Origin: Halomarina ordinaria
GTDB lineage: Archaea > Halobacteriota > Halobacteria > Halobacteriales > Haloarculaceae
Direction of reading: 5' to 3'
Length of the DNA: 64,000 nt
Assembly: GCF_030553305.1 (NCBI RefSeq)
Contig: NZ_JARRAH010000001.1
Span: 2,108,001-2,172,000, forward strand
This document shows positions 25,029 to 32,767 of this stretch, piece by piece (within the stretch, counting starts at the first letter, position 1; each line of letters begins with the position of its first letter). The notes below the pieces were generated by a model, which did not search any database, was not told the origin of the DNA, and was given only the letters and a program-made list of their open reading frames with translations. The position numbers were made by a program, and so were the translations under genes.

Positions 25029-26033
25029 TCAGGCCGAGCGTCCGAGTTCGGCGAGCAGGTGCGCGAGGTGGATGCGGTCGCTCGCCCCCTCCGCGAGGTC
25101 GAGGTCGACCTCGCCGGCGAGGCGGTGCAGGCGCGCGAGCTCCGCTCCCGAGTGCCGGGAGCGGGCGACCCGCAGCACGTCGCTCAGTATCTCCTGCCCG
25201 CTGTAGCCCTCGTCGACGAGGAGGGTGTCGAGCGTGTTCCGAGCCGCGGAGAACTCGCCCGCCTCGGCGTCGGCGAGCATCTCCTCGACGGTCCCCGTGA
25301 GGCCGACGTCGCCGAGGGCCTCGTAGGCCGCGTTCATCGTCACCGCGTCCGCCGTCTCGGCGGTCGTCTGCGCCGCGAGTATCGCCCGCCTGAGGTCGCC
25401 GTTCGCGTAGCCCGCGACGTACTCCAGGCCGTCGTCGTCGTGCTCGACGTCCTCGCGCTCGACGACGGTCCGGAGCACCGACACCACCTCGTCGTGCGTC
25501 GGCGCCCGCACGGGGACGCTGAAACAGCGCGAGCGGAGCGGCGGGATGAGCTTCGAGGGTTGACGGGTGGCGATGACGAACTGCGTGGTGCGGTGGTGGC
25601 GCTCCATCACCCGGCGCAGCGCCTGCTGGAAGTCCTCGCGGATGGTCTCCGCGTTGTCGAGCAGGAGGGTCTTGTACGACCCCGAGACGGGCGCGTAGGC
25701 CGCCGACTCCTTGAGGACGTGGTGTATCATGTCGCGCTTCGACATGCGCGAGCGCCCGACGAGGAACGACGCGAAGCGCGGGTCGTTCTTCACCTCCGTC
25801 TTCGTCCGGGAGAAGAAGTCGTCGACGTTCAACTCGACGAGGTCGTTGTCCGTGTCGTCGTGGGCCTCCCGCGCCAGCGCGCGGACGGCGGCGGTCTTGC
25901 CGGCGCCCTGCGGCCCGTAGCACACGAGGTTCATCGGCTCGTCGACCGCCCGCCCGACCGCGTCGCGCACCTCCGCCTGCGGGAGCTCCTCGAGCGTCGG
26001 CGCGTGCGTCTCGGTCCACAGCGGGCCGTCCAT
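25029..26033 (-). CDS. rfcC: Replication factor C small-subunit paralogue
   Basis: This is an AAA+ subunit of the PCNA clamp loader family. The 334-residue protein has Walker A YGPQGAGKTAAV (about residue 39), a Walker-B region LLLDNAETI in which the usual Asp-Glu-Ala-Asp is Asp-Asn-Ala-Glu, and the arginine-finger motif RSRCFSV. The C-terminal collar helices follow. Haloarchaea encode RfcA and RfcC beside the large subunit RfcB. The altered Walker B points to the divergent small subunit, so I use rfcC with moderate certainty. Ends and length are normal. Confidence 0.8.
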   Translation of the reverse strand: MDGPLWTETHAPTLEELPQAEVRDAVGRAVDEPMNLVCYGPQGAGKTAAVRALAREAHDDTDNDLVELNVDDFFSRTKTEVKNDPRFASFLVGRSRMSKRDMIHHVLKESAAYAPVSGSYKTLLLDNAETIREDFQQALRRVMERHHRTTQFVIATRQPSKLIPPLRSRCFSVPVRAPTHDEVVSVLRTVVEREDVEHDDDGLEYVAGYANGDLRRAILAAQTTAETADAVTMNAAYEALGDVGLTGTVEEMLADAEAGEFSAARNTLDTLLVDEGYSGQEILSDVLRVARSRHSGAELARLHRLAGEVDLDLAEGASDRIHLAHLLAELGRSA

Positions 26034-26104
26034 ACCCGACCTGGCCGCCCGACGGCTATGAATCGGTCGGTCGTCGACCGTGGGACGCTTCCCGGCGGAC
26101 GTGG

Positions 26105-26332
26105 CTACGCCCCGTCGGCTTCGGGGTTCGGGTCGAGCGCGTCGCCGCCGGTCGCGTCGTCACCGCCGGTGACGGCCGCGCGCTCCGTGGTGTCGTCGTC
26201 CGGGTCGGGTGTCGGCCCGTCGTCGTCCGAGTCGTCCGAGTCGTCCGCCGCGTCCATCAGGGGGGTCGCCCCGAGGACGCCGGCGACGGCGACGAGGCCG
26301 ACGAGCAGGAGGGTGGCTCGTGGTCGGTCCAT
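26105..26332 (-). CDS. Small membrane-anchored acidic protein
   Basis: The 75-residue product begins MDRPRATLLLVGLVAVAGVLGA, a single hydrophobic segment that could be an uncleaved anchor or a signal peptide. The rest is an Asp-Ser-rich, disordered tail (DDSDDSDDDGPTPDPDDD). No family is recognised. The composition is haloarchaeal, which supports coding. The ATG at 26332 begins the hydrophobic helix. Confidence 0.55.
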   Translation of the reverse strand: MDRPRATLLLVGLVAVAGVLGATPLMDAADDSDDSDDDGPTPDPDDDTTERAAVTGGDDATGGDALDPNPEADGA

Positions 26333-26434
26333 CACGGCTCGCCGTACTCGTCCCCCCGACAAAACACGGTCGACCGTTCGGGAGCGTTCAGCGCGACCGC
26401 CGTCCGGCGATTGAACGGTCTGAACGGTGCCGGT

Positions 26435-26944
26435 TCAGGCGTCCTCGAACTCGCGCTCCCGAGGGGGCTCGTGCCCGCGCCTCCGCTCTCGGCTCCGCCA
26501 CTCCGCCGCCGACTCCGGGCTCTCGGTCTCGAGGAGACGGTCGAGTTTCCGCTCGAACTGCGCGTCGGTGAGGTCGCCGCGGGCGTACCGCGACCGGAGC
26601 GTCTCGACGGCGTCCGTGAGCGGGGGGTCGCCGTCGTCGTCGACCGTGCGGTGCGTCTCGCGGCGCCGGCGGGCGCTCCACGGGTCGGCCGCGCGTTCGA
26701 GGTCGCGACCCAGGCGCGACATGCTCCGGTCGAGGTCGTCGAGCATCGCCTCGTCTGCTCGGTCGTCGTCCTCGAGGAGAATCGCGAGGAGGGGGAGGAC
26801 GACGGCGAACCCGACGACCCAGACGACGTAGAAGGGGACGCCGGGGACGACTCCGAGGAAGAGGTCGAGGAACCCGAGACCGAAGATGACGAAGACCGCC
26901 ACCTCGACGACCGTCTCCCGCGTCCGCTCGCTGAGGGGACTCAT
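26435..26944 (-). CDS. Membrane protein with C-terminal SHOCT domain
   Basis: The 169-residue protein has two transmembrane helices near the N-terminus (VVEVAVFVIFGLGFLDLFLG and FYVVWVVGFAVVLPLLAIL). A charged linker follows, then a SHOCT motif, AVETLRSRYARGDLTDAQFE, about residues 112-140. SHOCT domains are short oligomerisation modules often at the end of membrane proteins. A role at the membrane is likely but undefined. The gene is divergent from RNase Z. Confidence 0.8.
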   Translation of the reverse strand: MSPLSERTRETVVEVAVFVIFGLGFLDLFLGVVPGVPFYVVWVVGFAVVLPLLAILLEDDDRADEAMLDDLDRSMSRLGRDLERAADPWSARRRRETHRTVDDDGDPPLTDAVETLRSRYARGDLTDAQFERKLDRLLETESPESAAEWRSRERRRGHEPPREREFEDA

Positions 26945-27024
26945 ACCTCGATATCGCCCGAACGAGGGCAAAAAGCTTCGCGCGCTTTCGAAGCGGCTAT
27001 CCGACCGCCGCGGCCAGTGTGCGT

Positions 27025-27945
27025 ATGCACGTGACGTTCCTCGGGACCAGCGGGGCCGTCCCGACGACCGAGCGCAACACGAGCGCCGTCTTCCTCCGCC
27101 GGGAGGGCGAGCGGTTCCTCTTCGACGTCGGCGAGGGGACCCAGCGCCAGATGATGCGCTTCCGGACGGGCTTCGACGTCTCGCATATCTTCCTCTCTCA
27201 CCTCCACGGCGACCACGTCCTCGGCCTCCCCGGCCTCTGTCAGACGATGGACTTCAACGACCGCGAGGCGGCGCTCGCGGTCCACGTCCCGCCCGGCACC
27301 CGCCGCGACGTCGAGGCACTCCTCCGCGCGACCAGTACGCACCCCGCCTACCCGTTGCGAATCAACGAGGTCCGCCCCGGCGAGGTGGCGCTCCGCGGCG
27401 ACGCCTACGAGGTGCGCGCGTTCCGCACCGACCACCGGACGAACTCCGTCGGCTACGCCGTCGTCGAGGACGAGCGCAAGGGCCGGTTCGACCGCGAGCG
27501 CGCCGAGGAACTCGGCGTCCCGACCGGACCGAAGTTCTCGGAACTCCACGCGGGCGACGCGGTCGAACTGGCCGACGGGACGGTCGTGGACCCCGAACAG
27601 GTCGTCGGTGCCCCCCGCCCCGGCCGTCGCGTCGTCTACACCGGCGACACCCGCCCCACCGACGCCACCGTCGAGGCCGCCTCCAAAGCGGACCTCCTGA
27701 TACACGACGCGACGTTCGCCGACGACAACGCCGAGCGCGCCCCCCAGACCGGCCACTCGACCGCTCGCGAGGCCGCCAGCGTGGCCAGCCGCGCCGGGGC
27801 GAAACGCCTCGCGCTCATCCACGTCTCGACGCGCTACGGGGGGTACGTGGACCCCCTCCTCGCGGACGCCCGCGAGGCCTTCGACGGCGAGGTGTTCGTC
27901 GCCGAGGACGGCCAGGAACTCGACGTCCCCTACCCGGACTCGTAG
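27025..27945 (+). CDS. rnz: Ribonuclease Z (tRNA 3'-endonuclease)
   Basis: This is a metallo-beta-lactamase-fold enzyme that removes 3' trailers from pre-tRNA. The 306-residue protein has the zinc motif HLHGDHVLG (residues 60-68), FRTDHRTNSVGYAV with a further His, YTGDTRPT with the bridging Asp, and HSTAREAASVA plus IHVSTRY near the end. The exosite that grips tRNA lies in the insert RKGRFDRERAEELGVPTGP. I take the ATG at 27025; a GTG two codons earlier is possible. Confidence 0.94.
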   Translation: MHVTFLGTSGAVPTTERNTSAVFLRREGERFLFDVGEGTQRQMMRFRTGFDVSHIFLSHLHGDHVLGLPGLCQTMDFNDREAALAVHVPPGTRRDVEALLRATSTHPAYPLRINEVRPGEVALRGDAYEVRAFRTDHRTNSVGYAVVEDERKGRFDRERAEELGVPTGPKFSELHAGDAVELADGTVVDPEQVVGAPRPGRRVVYTGDTRPTDATVEAASKADLLIHDATFADDNAERAPQTGHSTAREAASVASRAGAKRLALIHVSTRYGGYVDPLLADAREAFDGEVFVAEDGQELDVPYPDS

Positions 27946-28022
27946 CCCTCCGGAACCGCTCTCGCGGGTCGCCGCCGGGCCACGACGGCCGTCGCTCCGT
28001 CGACGCCCCCGCGACCGTCACG

Positions 28023-28033
28023 AGGTTTTTATC
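28023..28033 (+). promoter_or_regulatory. TATA element of the DUF460 gene
   Basis: GAGGTTTTTAT is centred about 27 nt before the GTG at 28056. This supports that codon as the start of a leaderless message. Confidence 0.5.
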
Positions 28034-28055
28034 GCCGCGCCGTCTAGCGAACGCC

Positions 28056-30053
28056 GTGAGTACCCGCACGAGTGCGCTCGACGCGGTCGTGTTCGGTGTC
28101 GACGTCCAGAGCGGCGACGTCCGCGGCGACGCCCCCTCCTACGCCGTCGTCGCGTTCGACGGCGAGCACCTCGACCGCGACGTGGTCTCCCTGCGAAAGC
28201 TCCGACGGCTCATCGACCGCGAGCGGCCCGCCATCGTGGCGACGGACAACATGTACGAACTGGCCGCCGACAAGGACGCGCTCGTCCACTTCCTCCGCAG
28301 TCTCCCCGAGGAGACGACACTGGTGCAGGTGACCGGTGCCGAGCGCCCGGAACCGCTCTCGCGGGTCGCCTCGCGCCACGGCGTCCCCTACGGCAAGAAG
28401 CCGATGAAGGAGGCGGAGGCGGCCGCCCGCCTCGCCGCCGCCAACGTCGGCTACGAGGTGAGCGCGTTCACCAACACCACGACCGTGAAGGTCGCCCGCG
28501 GTCGCTCGACCGGCAAGGGCGGCTGGTCGGAGGACCGCTACACGCGGCGCATCCACGGCCACGTGCAGAACCGGACCCGGAAGGTCGAGTCCGACCTCCG
28601 AGACGCCGGGCTGGAGTTCACCGTCGAGAAGACCGAGAAGTACGGCGGGCTCTCGAACGCCGTCTTCACCGTCGAGGCGCGCCCCGGCGACCTCCCCGTC
28701 TCTAGCGTCCGGCGCGGCGACGTGCGCGTCGAAATCGAACGCGAGCGCCGCGACGGCATCGAGTTCCAGCCGCTGGCGAAGCGCCGCGACCACGTCATCG
28801 TCGGCGTCGACCCGGGGACGACCACCGCCGTCGCCGTCGTCGGCCTCGGCGGGACGGTCCTCGACGTGCTCTCGACGCGGACGGCCGACACCGCCGACGT
28901 CATCGAGTGGATCATCGAGCGCGGGCGGCCCATCCTCGTCGCCGCCGACGTGACGCCGATGCCCGAGACGGTCGAGAAACTCCGCCGGAGCTTCGACGCC
29001 GCGCCGTGGACGCCCGAACGCGACCTCCCGGTCGACTCGAAACAGCACCGGACCCGCGAGGTCGGCTACGACAACGACCACGAGCGCGACGCCACCGCCG
29101 CCGCCCTCTTCGCGTTCGACCACCACGAGGACCAGTTCGACCGCATCGCCCGGAAGGTGCCCGCGCCGCTGGACCGCGGCGAGGTCATCGCGCGCGTCCT
29201 CACCGGCGAGGAGTCTGTCGAGGCGGTCGTCGACGACCTCACGGCGGACGACGCGCCCGAGGAAGACGAGCACGAACACACCGTCCGCGAACTGACGGCC
29301 GAGGAGAAGCGCATCAAGCGCCTGGAGGCGCGCATCGAGCGCCTCGAGTCCCACGCCGACAGCCTCCGCGAGACCATCGACACGAAGGACGAGCGCCTGG
29401 AGGAGTACGAGCGCGAACTGAGCGAGGCCCGCCGCGAGGAGCGCCGCGAGGCCCGCGAGCGCCGGGCGGTCGTCCGCCTCGAACGCGAGAACGACCAGCT
29501 GAAACGTCGACTCGACGACCAGCGCGAGGAGACGGAGGCGCTCTCGGAGAAGCTCGAACGCCTGAAGACGCTCTGGAAGCTCGACCACTCGAACTTCGCC
29601 GACGTGGCCGACCACCAGCGCGACCTGGTGCCCGTGAAGGTGGTCGAGCAGTTCACGAAGGGGGCCATCGAGAGCGCCGAGGAGCGCTTCGGCCTCGCGA
29701 CGGGCGACGTGGTGTACCTGCGCGACGCGAGCGGTGCCGGCCGTTCCACGGCCGAGCGCCTCGCCGAGACGGAGCCGCGCGTCGTCCTCCGGCAGGGCGG
29801 CCTCTCGGACGTGGCGGACGAGGTGCTGTTCGACCACGGGATACCGGTCGGCCCCGCGGACGACGTGACGATACAGGAGATAGACGAACTCGCGGTCGCC
29901 CGCGAACCGGAGATCGAGGCGGTCGTCGACGACTGGGAGGAGCGCGCCGAGGCGCGCCGCCGCGAGCGCAAGGGGTCGATGGTCGACCGCCTCATCAGCG
30001 AGCACCGGGCGGGGGTCGACGACCCCGAACGCGCCGACGGGACGGGCGGCTAG
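28056..30053 (+). CDS. DUF460 RNase-H-like protein with long coiled coil
   Basis: The 665-residue protein belongs to an archaeal family of unknown function. Residues 10-230 form a first RNase-H-like half (VVFGVDVQSGD, IVATDNMYEL). A second half begins at VIVGVDPGTTTAVAVVGLGG (about residue 250) and holds LVAADVTPMP and DNDHERDATAAALFAF, where conserved acidic residues resemble a Holliday-resolvase-type active site. A coiled coil of about 110 residues (KRIKRLEARIERLESHADSL and onward) follows. A C-terminal domain ends with RKGSMVDRLISEHRAG. Nuclease activity is an inference from the fold. Confidence 0.85.
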   Translation: MSTRTSALDAVVFGVDVQSGDVRGDAPSYAVVAFDGEHLDRDVVSLRKLRRLIDRERPAIVATDNMYELAADKDALVHFLRSLPEETTLVQVTGAERPEPLSRVASRHGVPYGKKPMKEAEAAARLAAANVGYEVSAFTNTTTVKVARGRSTGKGGWSEDRYTRRIHGHVQNRTRKVESDLRDAGLEFTVEKTEKYGGLSNAVFTVEARPGDLPVSSVRRGDVRVEIERERRDGIEFQPLAKRRDHVIVGVDPGTTTAVAVVGLGGTVLDVLSTRTADTADVIEWIIERGRPILVAADVTPMPETVEKLRRSFDAAPWTPERDLPVDSKQHRTREVGYDNDHERDATAAALFAFDHHEDQFDRIARKVPAPLDRGEVIARVLTGEESVEAVVDDLTADDAPEEDEHEHTVRELTAEEKRIKRLEARIERLESHADSLRETIDTKDERLEEYERELSEARREERREARERRAVVRLERENDQLKRRLDDQREETEALSEKLERLKTLWKLDHSNFADVADHQRDLVPVKVVEQFTKGAIESAEERFGLATGDVVYLRDASGAGRSTAERLAETEPRVVLRQGGLSDVADEVLFDHGIPVGPADDVTIQEIDELAVAREPEIEAVVDDWEERAEARRRERKGSMVDRLISEHRAGVDDPERADGTGG

Positions 30054-30229
30054 CGCATCCCGAACGCCGAGAGCATCGACCCGACGAGTCCCCGCGCCAC
30101 CAGCAGGAGGCCGAGCAGGACGAGCGCGATGCCCCCCGCGATGACGACGTTCTCGAGCGCGAGCAGCGCGAGGCCGCCGAGCACCAGGAGGACGCCCGCG
30201 AAGCCGGTCCGACCGAGTCTTCCGAACAT
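30050..30229 (-). CDS. Small hydrophobic membrane protein
   Basis: The 59-residue protein [20 protein letters not shown] consists of two closely spaced hydrophobic helices and ends [12 protein letters not shown]. The ATG at 30229 is preceded by a CGCTTTTGG element 26 nt upstream, favouring it over longer in-frame starts. Its TAG and the TAG of the DUF460 gene on the other strand share the four bases CTAG. The function is unknown. Confidence 0.65.
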   Translation of the reverse strand: MFGRLGRTGFAGVLLVLGGLALLALENVVIAGGIALVLLGLLLVARGLVGSMLSAFGMR

Positions 30230-30423
30230 GGCCACGCTGGCCGACGCGCGGCCAAAAGCGTGCCGGGTACGGTGCCGCCGGCCGCTCGACTCCGCCTCCG
30301 GAACCGACCGACAGCCGGTCGTTTCGTCCCCTCGTCCGACCGGTCGGACGCCGGGAACGACCCGTAGCGTACGGCACTCGCAGGTTTGCAAGTTTTAACC
30401 GTCCACCCCACGAACGGGGGCAC

Positions 30424-30711
30424 ATGAGCGACAGCAACGGGAGGAAAGACCTCCGAATGCCGGACGACGGGGAGGTGTTCGCCGTCGTCACGAACATGCT
30501 CGGCGCGAACCGCGTGCAGGTCCGCTGTATGGACGGGACGGAGCGCACCGCCCGCATCCCGGGGCGGATGCAGAAGCGCATCTGGATTCGCGAGGACGAC
30601 GTCGTCCTCGTCGAACCCTGGGACTGGCAGGACGAGAAGGCGGACGTCGTCTGGCGCTACGAGAAGCAGGACGCCGACCAGCTCCGCCGCGAGGGGCACA
30701 TCCGGCAGTGA
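30424..30711 (+). CDS. eif1A: Translation initiation factor aIF1A
   Basis: aIF1A binds the A site of the small subunit and helps scanning and start selection. The 95-residue protein has an OB fold: [20 protein letters not shown], then [33 protein letters not shown]. The family signature GRMQKRIWI is intact. It has the normal short archaeal N-terminus and C-terminus. A TATA-like AAGTTTTAACC is about 30 nt before the ATG. It heads a cluster with rio1 and, further on, the KH protein. Confidence 0.96.
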   Translation: MSDSNGRKDLRMPDDGEVFAVVTNMLGANRVQVRCMDGTERTARIPGRMQKRIWIREDDVVLVEPWDWQDEKADVVWRYEKQDADQLRREGHIRQ

Positions 30712-30715
30712 GCGT

Positions 30716-30781
30716 ATGAGCGACTCGCTCGCGGGTGCCGGGGAGAGACCGGACGAGGAACGTGCGGGGGGACGCCCGTGA
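30716..30781 (+). CDS. Possible micro-ORF between eif1A and rio1
   Basis: An ATG four bases after the eif1A stop opens a 21-codon frame (MSDSLAGAGERPDEERAGGR and one more residue). Its TGA overlaps the rio1 GTG as GTGA. It could encode a tiny protein or simply carry ribosomes from eif1A to rio1. No homologue is known to me, so coding is uncertain. Confidence 0.35.
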   Translation: MSDSLAGAGERPDEERAGGRP

Positions 30782-31635
30782 GCGGCAGTCGCGAGGAGTA
30801 CGGGCTGCTCGACTTCGAGAACGTCGAGGGGGTCGGCGACGAGTGGGAGGAGGTCGACGTCTCCGACACCGAGGCCGACCGCATCGCCCGCAAGCGCGAC
30901 CGCGAGTTCCTCGAGTTCCGGAAGCGCATCAAGGACGCCGAGCAGTTCAAGGTCGAGGGGTCGGTGTTCGACGACGCGACGTTCGCGGCCATCTACAAAC
31001 TCGTCCAGGACGGCCACATCGACGCGTTCGGCGGCCCCCTCTCGTCGGGGAAGGAGGCGTCGGTGTACGAGGCGCTCGGTCCCGACGGGACCGTCGCGGT
31101 GAAGGTGTATCGCATCTCCGCGAGCGACTTCAAGCAGATGCGCGACTACCTCGACGGCGACCCCCGCTTCGAGGGCATCGGCAACGACAAGTCGAAGGTG
31201 GTGCTGGCGTGGGTCAGAAAGGAGTACGCCAACATGCGCCGCGCCCGCGACGCGGGGGTTCGCGTCCCCCGCCCCATCGCCGTCGAGCGGAACGTTCTCG
31301 TCATGGAGTACGTCGGCGACGACGGCCAGCGCGGCCACCGCCTCGCGGAGGTCTCCGTCGAGAACCCCGAGACGGCCTACGAGGTGGTCCGGGAGTACAC
31401 CCGTCGGCTCTACGACGCGGGGCTGGTCCACGGCGACCTGAGCGAGTACAACATCGTCGTCCACGAGGGGGAACTGTACGTCATCGACCTCGGCCAGGCC
31501 GTCACGGTCCACCACCCCAACAGCCGCGACTTCCTCGAACGCGACTGCCGGAACGTGGCGAACTTCTTCTCGCGGCAGGGCTACGACGTCACCGGCGAGG
31601 AGATGCTCGCGTTCGTCACCGGCGAGTCCGAGTGA
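30778..31635 (+). CDS. rio1: Rio1-type atypical serine kinase
   Basis: RIO1 is an ATPase/kinase of late small-subunit maturation. The 285-residue protein shows the flexible-loop ATP motif LSSGKEASVYEA (about residue 86), the catalytic Lys in VAVKVYRI, the hinge LVMEYVG, the catalytic loop VHGDLSEYNIVV and the metal motif YVIDLGQAV. These match Rio1 rather than Rio2, which would have an N-terminal winged helix. The GTG start is coupled to the upstream frame by a four-base overlap. Confidence 0.94.
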   Translation: MSGSREEYGLLDFENVEGVGDEWEEVDVSDTEADRIARKRDREFLEFRKRIKDAEQFKVEGSVFDDATFAAIYKLVQDGHIDAFGGPLSSGKEASVYEALGPDGTVAVKVYRISASDFKQMRDYLDGDPRFEGIGNDKSKVVLAWVRKEYANMRRARDAGVRVPRPIAVERNVLVMEYVGDDGQRGHRLAEVSVENPETAYEVVREYTRRLYDAGLVHGDLSEYNIVVHEGELYVIDLGQAVTVHHPNSRDFLERDCRNVANFFSRQGYDVTGEEMLAFVTGESE

Positions 31636-31675
31636 GCGACGCAACGCTATTCTCCCCCGCCCGCAGTTGGCAGGT

Positions 31676-32542
31676 ATGGACGACACGGCACCGTCGGACT
31701 CCCCCATCACGGTCGACCGGCGGCCCCCCGGCGAGGTGTTCGCCCTCCTCGGCAACGACCTCCGGGTGGACGTCCTCCGGGCGCTGGCCGAGGCCGGCCA
31801 GGAACCGCGGACGTTCTCCGCGCTCCGCGAGCGCGTCGGCGAACGTGACTCGGGGAAGTTCAACTACCACCTCGGGAAACTGGTCGGGCCGTTCGTGCGT
31901 CGCGAGGCGGACGGCTACGCCCTCACGCTCGCCGGCCAGCAGGTCGTGGGGGCGCTGCTCGCCGGCACCTACACCGCCGAGGGGCGACTGGAGACGCTCG
32001 ACGTCCACGACCCCTGTCCGGTCTGCGAGGCCACGCCGCTCGCCGTCTCCTACGAGGACGACCACGTCACCATCGAGTGTCCCGCCTGCGAGGAGTGGTA
32101 CAACTACTTCTCGTTCCCGCCGGGGACGCTCGACCAGTACGACCCGGACGAACTCCCCGAGGCGTTCGACCGCTGGATGTACACCCTGTTCGGGCGCATC
32201 ACCGCCGGCTTCTGCGCCAGTTGTGCGGGGCGGGTGACCGGCCGACTGGAACCGGAGCACGACCGGCCGTCCATCGCCTGGGCCTGCGACCGCTGCGGCG
32301 ACGTCGCCCGTGTGTCGGCGTCGGTCCCCCTCCTGTATCACCCCGCCACCCTGGGGTTCCTCTACGACCACGGCGTCGACACGACACGCACCCCGTCGTG
32401 GCGACTGCTGCCCGAGCGCGATGTCGCCTACGACGTCGACGCCGACGGGGTGACCGTCACACTCACCCTCGACGGCGAGTCGCTCACCGGCCACGTCGAC
32501 GAACGGGGGCGCGTCGCCGGCGTCGAACGCGCCGACCGCTGA
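31676..32542 (+). CDS. Winged-helix regulator with C-terminal zinc ribbons
   Basis: The 288-residue protein has an ArsR-like winged helix (PGEVFALLGNDLRVDVLRAL to LVGPFVRREADGYALT, residues 15-85). Three CxxC pairs follow: CPVCEATPL with CPACEEWY, then CASCAGR with CDRCGD. Such DNA-binding proteins with treble ribbons are common haloarchaeal regulators of unknown targets. The ATG at 31676 lies 26 nt after an ACGCTATTCTC element. It interrupts the usual order rio1-KH protein. Confidence 0.83.
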   Translation: MDDTAPSDSPITVDRRPPGEVFALLGNDLRVDVLRALAEAGQEPRTFSALRERVGERDSGKFNYHLGKLVGPFVRREADGYALTLAGQQVVGALLAGTYTAEGRLETLDVHDPCPVCEATPLAVSYEDDHVTIECPACEEWYNYFSFPPGTLDQYDPDELPEAFDRWMYTLFGRITAGFCASCAGRVTGRLEPEHDRPSIAWACDRCGDVARVSASVPLLYHPATLGFLYDHGVDTTRTPSWRLLPERDVAYDVDADGVTVTLTLDGESLTGHVDERGRVAGVERADR

Positions 32543-32578
32543 CGACGGGCGTCCTCGCGTTTCCAACCGCGACGACCG

Positions 32579-32767
32579 CAACCGTTTTTTCGCTCGCACG
32601 GCTCTCTCTACCCGATGACCGGGCCGTCCCGCTGGCGCTGGTCGCCCCCCTCGCCAGCGGACAGTCCCCTCGGCGTCGCCGTCGCGGCCTAACCGCGACT
32701 GGCGGGCCGTCGGCGCTCCCTCCGCTCTCCTTCTCGCCTCGCCGCCGACCACCCCGACTCGACTCCG
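32579..32767 (+). promoter_or_regulatory. trpS 5' leader with candidate Trp-sensing hairpins
   Basis: A TATA-like ACCGTTTTTTCG (32581-32592) would start a leaderless message at the ATG at 32615. The leader contains a perfect stem CGCTGGCG (32630-32637) / CGCCAGCG (32652-32659), which includes the first Trp codon. A second perfect stem, GTCGCGG (32681-32687) / CCGCGAC (32693-32699), has the small ORF's TAA at the 3' end of its loop. No TATA element is visible just before trpS itself. The structure looks like a ribosome-position sensor. That role is inferred. Confidence 0.4.
32615..32692 (+). CDS. Candidate 25-residue leader peptide upstream of trpS
   Basis: The frame reads MTGPSRWRWSPPSPADSPLG and five more residues. 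It has two Trp codons separated by one Arg codon, an unusual content directly upstream of tryptophanyl-tRNA synthetase. The ATG is 29 nt downstream of the TATA-like element. The Trp codons lie in and next to one arm of a stable hairpin. No homology is claimed. It may be a sensor peptide rather than a functional protein. Confidence 0.4.
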   Translation: MTGPSRWRWSPPSPADSPLGVAVAA

